In this document: positions 56,169 through 64,000 of the stretch, piece after piece | How the letters are laid out: every line of letters begins with the position of its first letter | How positions within the stretch are numbered: position 1 is the stretch's first letter | Source: Desulfuromonadales bacterium | GTDB lineage: Bacteria; Desulfobacterota; Desulfuromonadia; Desulfuromonadales; BM103 | DNA: 64,000 bases | Assembly: GCA_027065695.1 (NCBI GenBank) | Contig: JAMONP010000061.1 | Location: 22,156-86,155, forward strand | Direction: 5' to 3' | Notes under the pieces: model-generated | Told to the model about the DNA's origin: nothing | The model's database searches: none | What the model saw: the letters and a program-made list of their open reading frames with translations, nothing else | Made by a program: the position numbers and the translations under genes

Positions 56169-57640
56169 ACCTACTGACAGATAATTGGATACCGGTAAGA
56201 AAAGGCGATGTAGCAGAGTATATCAGTCTGAAAAAACTACTGTGTACTGACGACGATTGGCAGCTCACTTCCAACAGGGATGATATGGAATTGGCCGCAC
56301 TACAGTTGATCGTTTGCCTGGTTCAAGTTGTGTTTATGCCAGATGATGGGGACGCACTGTTTGAAGATTGGGAAAAACCTATGGATGAAGACGCTTTTGA
56401 GAAAGGTGTGGAGTCTTATTTAGAGTGGTTTGATCTGTTGCATCCGACCCAGCCGTTTATGCAGATCAGAAACTTTAGAGCAGAAAAAACACCGATTCAA
56501 AAACTATTTGTCGGTTTGCCTGAGGGTAATAATCACGCATTTTTTAATGCTGTGGGGGAAGTTGACAGTGTGTCATTACCTGCTGCTGTCGTAGCCCTTT
56601 TTAACCAAAATTCAAATGCGCCAGGGTTTTCAGGTAAACAAAAAGCTGGCATACGGGGGGCAACACCTATCACGACTTTAATCAAAGACGAAAGCCGTTT
56701 GAGACGAACGGTATGGGTTAATGTTCTTTCGAAAGACTTTGCTAAAAAATATTTCTCAAATATTGATAGTACACCCGTGTGGATTGAACCAATTATTCCC
56801 ATTGATACAGTAGCTACCTATATTGAAAAATCAAAATCGAAGAAAAATTCTCATAATAGAAAAAATATTGCCGCCCAAGATATAGGCTTTATTCGAGGCC
56901 TTTTTTGGCTTCCTGTGCTTATAGAACTTGTCATAAACAATGAAGACATTGAATCAATGCCGATATGTTCATCGTTTAAAATGGGATCTGATTTTTACTA
57001 CGAAATTAAAGGTACGTGGATACACCCACATAGCCCGAGAATACTAAATGAAGAAGGCAGTGAATATGTTCATTCGTTCACAATTACTTCTCCTGCCTGG
57101 ACGGAATTAAACACTTTTCTTTTTAAAGACATTAACGAGCAAGAAGGAAGCATTCCGGCTCTAGTTGTCTCGCAGTATCAAGAGGTTTTTGCTGCCGGGA
57201 AACCTCTAAATCTGGTTGTGGGAGGTTATTGCAATAAACAAGCACTTATACTGCAAAGACGGCATGAAATGTTTTCTCTACAAAAAGGGTGGCAAGATGG
57301 AAAGGCACATTTGGAAATGATTCTGAATTTTGGGTTGAACTGCAAAGATGAACTCAGGAAAAAAACCTACGGCTTATCAAGGAACCTTGGTGTCAAAGGC
57401 ATGGCGAAACAGAGCGAACAACTTTTTTTCTCCTTAAGCGAAACAGTAGTTCACAGGTTGATTCGTGATTTAACCTGGAAAGATAGGCTGCAAGAAGTTG
57501 AGAAATCTAAAAACGTTTTCATTGAATTGAGTAGGGAGATTTTCGACCAAATAGTTAAATCCTATGAGCATGATCCGAAAATGATGAAAACCATTGTAAA
57601 AAGCCGAGCAGGTTTGAATAAATCGTTACTAAAATTATAG
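56165..57640 (+). CDS. casA: Cascade large subunit Cas8e (Cse1/CasA)
   Basis: The 491-residue protein begins MNLLTDNWIPVRKGD, the Cse1 signature start, with WFDLLHPTQPFMQI and GIRGATPITTLI further on and a C-terminal four-helix bundle. Cse1 recognises the PAM and recruits Cas3. Length is close to E. coli CasA (502). Confidence 0.95.
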   Translation: MNLLTDNWIPVRKGDVAEYISLKKLLCTDDDWQLTSNRDDMELAALQLIVCLVQVVFMPDDGDALFEDWEKPMDEDAFEKGVESYLEWFDLLHPTQPFMQIRNFRAEKTPIQKLFVGLPEGNNHAFFNAVGEVDSVSLPAAVVALFNQNSNAPGFSGKQKAGIRGATPITTLIKDESRLRRTVWVNVLSKDFAKKYFSNIDSTPVWIEPIIPIDTVATYIEKSKSKKNSHNRKNIAAQDIGFIRGLFWLPVLIELVINNEDIESMPICSSFKMGSDFYYEIKGTWIHPHSPRILNEEGSEYVHSFTITSPAWTELNTFLFKDINEQEGSIPALVVSQYQEVFAAGKPLNLVVGGYCNKQALILQRRHEMFSLQKGWQDGKAHLEMILNFGLNCKDELRKKTYGLSRNLGVKGMAKQSEQLFFSLSETVVHRLIRDLTWKDRLQEVEKSKNVFIELSREIFDQIVKSYEHDPKMMKTIVKSRAGLNKSLLKL

Positions 57641-57649
57641 GAGGTGGCT

Positions 57650-58093
57650 GTGAGAAAAATGGAACTACCAGATTTCAAACGATTGGTAAAGCAATTCAAG
57701 GAGGAATTAACCAATGGTCAAAGAGCCGAATTGAGGCGAGTTACCGTGCCCTCTGAATTGGCACTTCTGCCTGCTTTTTTTCACCTTGTTCGTCCCTTTG
57801 GCAAGGCAAATGATGCCTGGTATCGGCTCGCGTTTTTTCTGCCATATGTTGATCATCGAGATGATGGACTGACGCTGGGGAAGGTGTTGGCGAGTAAGAA
57901 AATCAACGAAAGACGACTGTTTCAGATTGTGCGTTCCCAACCACCAACTGACCTTGTCCATCTGCGGCGTTTGACCCAGCAGATCAAGCCGACTGTTGAT
58001 TGGAACAAGTTTGGGAAAATGATTTACTTCTGGCGAGAAGACCGGTGCGAGATCAGTAAACAGCAACTGATGAAAGACTACTACCTTGGATAA
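57650..58093 (+). CDS. casB: Cascade small subunit Cas11 (Cse2/CasB)
   Basis: The 147-residue protein is alpha-helical and basic, with RAELRRVTVPSELALLPAFFHLVRPFG and LVHLRRLTQQIKPTVDWNKF as in Cse2. GTG 57650 is chosen because AGGAGGT ends 4 to 5 bases upstream; GTG 57644 overlaps that site and ATG 57659 is too far. Position between cse1 and cas7e confirms it. Confidence 0.92.
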   Translation: MRKMELPDFKRLVKQFKEELTNGQRAELRRVTVPSELALLPAFFHLVRPFGKANDAWYRLAFFLPYVDHRDDGLTLGKVLASKKINERRLFQIVRSQPPTDLVHLRRLTQQIKPTVDWNKFGKMIYFWREDRCEISKQQLMKDYYLG

Positions 58094-58132
58094 CTTGCAG
58101 ATAAAACAATTGCATTCCAACAGGAGGAAAAA

Positions 58133-59239
58133 ATGAGCGAGAAGAATTTTTTGAATTATCATGTTCTGATTTCACACAGTCCGTCTTGCCTGAACCGTGA
58201 TGACATGAATATGCAGAAGACTGCGGTCTTCGGTGGTACGCGTAGAGTTCGGGTTTCAAGCCAAAGTTTGAAGCGTGCAATTCGCACTTCTGATTATTAC
58301 AAGGAGAAATTCAATTCTCTCTCTGACAGGACCAAGCAACTTGGGCTTTTGGTTGATAAATATGTAGTTGCCCTTTCGGATCAATTCACTGAAGAAGTCG
58401 TCCGTACAGTTGTTGGGTTAATTTCCGGGGAAAAAGATATCACGTCTGAGACAAAAAGCGGCGCTGTTGCCGTTTGGTCAGTCAGTGAGGTAGGCAAATA
58501 TTGTGGAAAGTTTCAAAACGCTCTGGACGAGGGACAAAATAGCTCAGATGTAGAAAAAGCTTTTCCGAAAGAATTTAAAAAGGAGTTCAAGGGCTTCAAC
58601 GATGCTTTTCAGAATAATGTCGATTTGGCTTTGTCCGGGCGTATGGCGACATCCGGCATCATGACTTCTGTTGATGCGGCTTTGGCTGTTGCCCACGCCA
58701 TTACGACACACACTGTTGATGGAGATATTGACTGGTTTACTGCGGTTGATGATCTGACCCTGGAGGAGGGTAAAACAGGATCAGCCCACCTTGATACACA
58801 AGAATTCAGCTCTGGAGTTTTCTACCGCTATGCCAGTTTGAATATCCGTCAATTGCAAGAGAACCTTGGCGGTGCCCCTAGGGAGGACGCCTTGGTTGTC
58901 GCTAAACATGTATTGCATATGTTGGCGACCGTGGTGCCCACTGCCAAGCAGAACAGTTTCGCAGCTTTTAATGTCGCAGATATTGCAATGGTTGCATTTA
59001 GTGACCAGCCTATCTCTTTGGCAAATGCATTTGAAGAGCCAGTAAAGGCAGCTAAGGGAGGCGGTTTCTTAAAACCATCTGTAGCGGCTTTTGTTACTTA
59101 TAAAGACTCCGTCTATAAGGGGTTTGGTCTGGATGACCGTGTCGGCTATTTCAGTCTGACGACTTGTGAGATGGAAGGTACTGTTAAACAAAATGTGTCC
59201 GAACTGGAAAACTGGGTTGAAAAAGACGGCTTGGAGTAG
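58133..59239 (+). CDS. casC: Cascade backbone subunit Cas7e (CasC/Cse4)
   Basis: The 368-residue protein matches Cas7e: NYHVLISHSPSCLNRDDMNMQKTAVFGGTRRVRVSSQSLKRA at the N-terminus (given here only as family pattern: LNRDD and RVRVSSQ), and VPTAKQNSFAAFN near the C-terminus. Six copies coat the crRNA in E. coli Cascade. ATG 58133 follows GGAGGAA. Confidence 0.96.
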   Translation: MSEKNFLNYHVLISHSPSCLNRDDMNMQKTAVFGGTRRVRVSSQSLKRAIRTSDYYKEKFNSLSDRTKQLGLLVDKYVVALSDQFTEEVVRTVVGLISGEKDITSETKSGAVAVWSVSEVGKYCGKFQNALDEGQNSSDVEKAFPKEFKKEFKGFNDAFQNNVDLALSGRMATSGIMTSVDAALAVAHAITTHTVDGDIDWFTAVDDLTLEEGKTGSAHLDTQEFSSGVFYRYASLNIRQLQENLGGAPREDALVVAKHVLHMLATVVPTAKQNSFAAFNVADIAMVAFSDQPISLANAFEEPVKAAKGGGFLKPSVAAFVTYKDSVYKGFGLDDRVGYFSLTTCEMEGTVKQNVSELENWVEKDGLE

Positions 59240-59242
59240 GTC

Positions 59243-59893
59243 ATGAAAACTTATTTGATACTTAAATTTCAAGGTGCGATGCAGGCTTGGGGAGGGCACA
59301 CTTATGAAGATTTACGCCAAAGCCACCCATTCCCAACCAGGAGTGGCATTGTTGGACTGCTTGCTGGCTGCCTCGGTATTGATCGTGCGGACATAAAGGA
59401 AAGAGAGGCTCTCAACAACAGTATTGTCCTGACTGTAAGAGCAGATAAACGGGATATCCCGGCAATTCGTATAACCGATTACCATACGATTCTGGGTGCT
59501 CGAAAGGTTGATGGAAATGCTCGTAAGGATGCTGTCCAATCTTATCGGGAATATTTATGTGACGCTCAGTTCACATTGGCACTCGAATTTTTACCTGATG
59601 CGGAATTTTCTCTAAATGAGGTGGTGATTGGGGTGATGAAACCGTTTTACACACCGGTCCTTGGCCGACGAGCATGTCCCCTGCATCGACCATTATTTGA
59701 TGCCGAAGTTAATGCCTCAGATGCCCTGAAGGCGTTGCAACAAGTCGAACCTTTTGCCGGGACAATTTACAGTGAGAAATTGATCTCAGGTGGCAGTCAA
59801 ATGAGAGTGCGTGACGTTCCTATGCCGACAGCCGTTCGTCAGTTCGCGACTCGCACCATCTCTGTCTACGGAGGCGATAATGTATCTGAGTAA
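59243..59893 (+). CDS. casD: Cascade subunit Cas5e (CasD)
   Basis: The 216-residue protein has the Cas5e N-terminus YLILKFQGAMQAWGG followed by RQSHPFPTRSGIVGLLAG and PVLGRRACPLHRPLF. It caps the 5' handle of the crRNA. It begins 3 bases after cas7e and its end overlaps the cas6e start by 14 bases. Confidence 0.96.
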   Translation: MKTYLILKFQGAMQAWGGHTYEDLRQSHPFPTRSGIVGLLAGCLGIDRADIKEREALNNSIVLTVRADKRDIPAIRITDYHTILGARKVDGNARKDAVQSYREYLCDAQFTLALEFLPDAEFSLNEVVIGVMKPFYTPVLGRRACPLHRPLFDAEVNASDALKALQQVEPFAGTIYSEKLISGGSQMRVRDVPMPTAVRQFATRTISVYGGDNVSE

Positions 59894-60488
59894 AATCATG
59901 CTTACCGGCACTGCATGTCGTAATCCATATGAAATGCATCGGTTATTATGGCAACTCTTTCCTCCTGATGCTGATGCCAACCGCGATTTTCTTTTTCGCG
60001 TGGAGCGATCTGGTCAGCAACATGCTGAAATTCTTCTGCAATCAAAACGTCAACCGTGTGCTGAAACTGACAGAATGAGGATACTAGCCAATCGTGACTA
60101 TACGTTGAGACTTCGAAACGGTCAAAGAATTCAGTTTTTACTTGTTGCAAATCCGGTGAAAACAATTAGTGATGAACGTGGACGCAAGAACGTAAAAGGC
60201 GCTGTGAAAAAATGCCGTGTACCGTTAATTCGTGAGAAAGAACAACGTGCCTGGTTGGAAAGAAAACTGAATGACTGCGCGCAAATCGAAACATTGGTCA
60301 TTGATCCCAAACTGCCACTTAACTTCAGAAAAGGTAAAGGATATGTGGCTGGCAAGATTCAGCCACTCAGTTTCCAAGGGGTTCTCACTGTCAAACAAGC
60401 CTCTGCTTTTGAAAAACTGGTTGTTGCGGGTGTTGGCCCTGCTAAGGCCTTCGGCTGCGGTCTCCTATCCATCGCAAACGCCAACTGA
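59880..60488 (+). CDS. casE: CRISPR RNA endonuclease Cas6e (CasE/Cse3)
   Basis: From ATG 59880 (GGAGG upstream) the 202-residue protein has the two ferredoxin-like folds of Cas6e, the catalytic His candidate H20 in PYEMHRLLW, and the C-terminal glycine-rich loop VAGVGPAKAFGCGLL. It cleaves 3' of the repeat hairpin to give an 8-base 5' handle (ATGAACCG in this array). An upstream in-frame start inside cas5e has no ribosome-binding site. Confidence 0.95.
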   Translation: MYLSKIMLTGTACRNPYEMHRLLWQLFPPDADANRDFLFRVERSGQQHAEILLQSKRQPCAETDRMRILANRDYTLRLRNGQRIQFLLVANPVKTISDERGRKNVKGAVKKCRVPLIREKEQRAWLERKLNDCAQIETLVIDPKLPLNFRKGKGYVAGKIQPLSFQGVLTVKQASAFEKLVVAGVGPAKAFGCGLLSIANAN

Positions 60489-60525
60489 CAATGCATTCAT
60501 TATGAACAAATCAAAGGAGGGAAAC

Positions 60526-61359
60526 ATGGAAACAAAATTGGCAATCTTCAAAGGCAAGGAAATACGTCGCACTCTGCACAATGACGAATGGTGGTTTTCA
60601 GTTGTTGATGTCTGTGCTGTTTTGACCGACAGTGCTGATGCTGGTGCATACTGGCGGAAGCTCAAGCAACGACTCAAGGCTGAAGAAAGTGAGGTCGTGA
60701 CAAATTGTCACGGACTGAAACTGAAGGCTGTTGATGGAAAAAGGTATGTGACCGATTGTGCTAACACTGAAGGTATCTTCCGCATCATCCAGTCGATCCC
60801 ATCACCCAAAGCCGAACCGTTCAAACGCTGGCTGGCCAAGGTCGGTTACGAACGGGTTCAGGAGATTGAAGATCCAGAACTGGCGACAAAACGTACTCGT
60901 GAGCTCTATCTAGCCAAAGGTTATTCCGACGCCTGGATAGAAAAGCGCATACGCGGTATTGCTGTTCGAGCAGAATTGACCGAAGAATGGAAAAATCGTG
61001 ATGTCGGTGGTAGTCGCGAATACTCTATTCTTACCGCTGAAATATCCAAGGCGGCGTTCGGTGTGACGCCATCCGAATACAAAGAATTGAAACAACTCGA
61101 CCGCGAGAACCTGCGTGACCATATGACCGATCTTGAGTTGATCTTCTCCATGCTGGGTGAAGCGGCGACCACTGAAATTACCCGAACTCAAGATGCTCAA
61201 GGTTTTACAGAAAACCGTACTGCCGCTGACAAGGGCGGTAAAATCGCCGGGGAGGCGCGTGAAAAACTGGAAGAGGAAACCGGTAAAAGCGTTGTGAATG
61301 ATGAGAATTATCTGGAGGTAGCTGAAAGCCAAAAACGACTTGAACGTAAAAAGGGTTAA
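60526..61359 (+). CDS. BRO-N domain (phage antirepressor-like) protein inside the cas operon
   Basis: From ATG 60526 (AAGGAGG at 5 bases) the 277-residue protein has an N-terminal BRO-N domain (about 5-100; IRRTLHNDEWWFSVVDVC, YWRKLKQRLK, CANTEGIFRIIQSI) and a conserved C-terminal helical region (YSDAWIEKRIRGIAVRAELT, YSILTAEISKAAFGVTPSEY). BRO-N proteins are DNA-binding and often phage antirepressors. It lies 37 bases after cas6e and 23 before cas1 on the same strand, so it is probably in the operon, but it is not a known I-E component. Role unknown: regulator, accessory, or passenger. Confidence 0.88.
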   Translation: METKLAIFKGKEIRRTLHNDEWWFSVVDVCAVLTDSADAGAYWRKLKQRLKAEESEVVTNCHGLKLKAVDGKRYVTDCANTEGIFRIIQSIPSPKAEPFKRWLAKVGYERVQEIEDPELATKRTRELYLAKGYSDAWIEKRIRGIAVRAELTEEWKNRDVGGSREYSILTAEISKAAFGVTPSEYKELKQLDRENLRDHMTDLELIFSMLGEAATTEITRTQDAQGFTENRTAADKGGKIAGEAREKLEEETGKSVVNDENYLEVAESQKRLERKKG

Positions 61360-61382
61360 TTGACAACACCTATGGGGGCGAT

Positions 61383-62586
<1,204 letters not shown>

Positions 62587-62657
62587 AACATGGTGCTTTT
62601 GTTGGTAGAAAATGTGTGTCTTAGAAAATCTAGTAATTACAGTATAGTAGAAGAAGT
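62587..62657 (+). promoter_or_regulatory. CRISPR leader with candidate promoter
   Basis: An AT-rich 71-base stretch separates cas2 from the first repeat. TTAGAA (62621-62626), 16 bases and TATAGT (62643-62648) form a plausible sigma-70 promoter starting transcription at the first repeat. The leader side is set by the cas genes and by the hairpin orientation. No clear IHF site was recognised, and the leader is short for a type I-E system. Confidence 0.6.
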
Positions 62658-64000
62658 GTGTTCCCCGCGTAGGCGGGGATGAACCGCTGTTCACCGTGTT
62701 CATCAATAGTGATAGTACGTGTTCCCCGCGTAGGCGGGGATGAACCGTCAACAGATCCGCGCGCTCAAAAAAGCCGGCAGTGTTCCCCGCGTAGGCGGGG
62801 ATGAACCGGATGACTCCTGAAGAGTGGGAGGTCATTCAGTGTGTTCCCCGCGTAGGCGGGGATGAACCGAACCCAGTGAGAACGTATAAACTGGTACACC
62901 GGTGTTCCCCGCGTAGGCGGGGATGAACCGACCCTTGCGAACGTCCTCATATAAATCCTCAAGTGTTCCCCGCGTAGGCGGGGATGAACCGTAGAGATGC
63001 TCAACGATGAGATTAAAGAAAAAGTGTTCCCCGCGTAGGCGGGGATGAACCGGCGACGACATCACTTGGCTGCGCGAGATCGAGGTGTTCCCCGCGTAGG
63101 CGGGGATGAACCGAGCTTCTTACGTGGTCACCTAATAATAAATACGTGTTCCCCGCGTAGGCGGGGATGAACCGGATGTTATGTGGGCTTAGTTTGTCCA
63201 TCACACGTGTTCCCCGCGTAGGCGGGGATGAACCGTTTAGGTCGACCGACTCCGGACGAAGACAGCGGTGTTCCCCGCGTAGGCGGGGATGAACCGACAA
63301 TGTGTTTTTATTGGCTTGATTCACGAAAGTGTTCCCCGCGTAGGCGGGGATGAACCTTAAGAAGAGTATCTCCGACGCTCAAATCTCCTGTGTTCCCCGC
63401 GTAGGCGGGGATGAACCGGAGGCCAACATGCTCACAGTCGCAGATTTCGCGTGTTCCCCGCGTAGGCGGGGATGAACCGATGGAGAAGAACCGAAACCGT
63501 GAGCATAAGCAGTGTTCCCCGCGTAGGCGGGGATGAACCGCTCAGTGCATGGAGTTGATGCCGGTACTATTTGTGTTCCCCGCGTAGGCGGGGATGAACC
63601 GCGTAGTTATCTCATTTATACCTATGCAGGAGAGTGTTCCCCGCGTAGGCGGGGATGAACCGCAATGGGTTGGAAGAATATCACTAAGCCGGAGGTGTTC
63701 CCCGCGTAGGCGGGGATGAACCGGCAACGGTCAGGTAAGACATCATATTAATGCAGTGTTCCCCGCGTAGGCGGGGATGAACCGGTTATTTTGTCTGCTC
63801 ATGCCCTTGATGAGGTGTGTTCCCCGCGTAGGCGGGGATGAACCGGTAATTGTCGATATCTGACCGGATGGAATATAGTGTTCCCCGCGTAGGCGGGGAT
63901 GAACCGAGACCAGGCGGATCCGATCCGACGCCGACATGGTGTTCCCCGCGTAGGCGGGGATGAACCGTAACAGTCGCCCTCCTGGAGGCAGCATGACCAG
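62658..64000 (+). CRISPR. Type I-E CRISPR array, at least 22 repeats, continues past right edge
   Basis: Twenty-two 29-base repeats start every 61 bases from 62658 to 63939, so all spacers are 32 bases. The repeat begins GTGTTCCCCGCGTAGGC and ends GGGGATGAACCG, with a CCCCGC-GTAG-GCGGGG hairpin, and is close to the E. coli type I-E repeat. All are identical by eye except the one at 63329, whose last base is T rather than G (63357). After the 22nd repeat a full 32-base spacer fits, and base 64000 is the G that would open the next repeat. Spacers show no recognisable match within this window. Confidence 0.99.

Noticed and set aside
60271..60525. Upstream extension of the BRO-N frame over the cas6e 3' end
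   Set aside because: It overlaps a well-supported gene in another frame, and the BRO-N similarity and strong ribosome-binding site start at 60526.
60526..61359. Prophage remnant suggested by the BRO-N gene
   Set aside because: No integrase, terminase, structural gene or attachment site nearby, and the gene is spaced like an operon member.
62658..64000. Self-targeting spacers matching genes in this window
   Set aside because: Comparison by eye found no spacer matching other parts of the window; a full genome search would be needed to exclude it.

Overview
The window looks like chromosome of a Desulfuromonadales bacterium (Geobacter/Desulfuromonas/Pelobacter relatives). This is inferred from gene content and order: multihaem c-type cytochromes, an NHL-repeat lipoprotein and a parvulin isomerase next to a compact type II secretion (T2SS)-like operon, placed between tig-clpP-clpX-lon-hup and ftsEX. 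From memory this resembles the oxpG neighbourhood of Geobacter. No rRNA, prophage structural genes or insertion-sequence transposases were seen.

Layout. 1-9.4 kb: a truncated M23 peptidase, a PepT-like peptidase, a YedE-TusA-histidine kinase operon, and on the minus strand an M16C peptidase, a 45-residue ORF and an SrkA-like kinase. 9.8-19.9 kb: a hybrid histidine kinase overlapping two membrane-anchored LVIVD beta-propeller genes, then a TonB-dependent receptor and a divergent TonB protein. 20-27.1 kb: seven tRNA genes around tig-clpP-clpX-lon-hup. 27.2-31.3 kb: parvulin PPIase, NHL lipoprotein, a tetrahaem and an octahaem cytochrome, a possible extracellular electron-transfer cluster. 31.5-40.8 kb: a tightly overlapping T2SS/type IV pilus hybrid operon (GspF, GspE, PilM/N/O/P-like, secretin, two pseudopilins). 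40.8-46.1 kb: ftsE-ftsX-envC-ctpA-polysaccharide deacetylase (cell wall and division). 46.2-52.9 kb: an orphan ParA-like ATPase, then xseA-M23 peptidase-xseB-ispA-dxs. 53.1-64 kb: a complete type I-E CRISPR-Cas locus with at least 22 repeats; the array runs to the right edge.

The CRISPR-Cas locus departs from the textbook I-E layout in two ways. It begins with a stand-alone DEDDh (DnaQ-like) exonuclease whose stop overlaps the cas3 start, and a BRO-N (phage antirepressor-like) gene lies between the interference genes (cas3 to cas6e) and the adaptation genes (cas1-cas2). Cas2 carries no fused DnaQ domain, so the separate exonuclease could supply a prespacer-trimming activity; this is inference.

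A second unexplained structure is a dispersed intergenic repeat of about 165 bp with terminal inverted repeats. Three full copies (5.1, 9.5 and 31.3 kb) and one internally deleted copy (18.9 kb) are present, without any coding capacity. It behaves like a MITE-type non-autonomous element or a structured RNA/terminator module.
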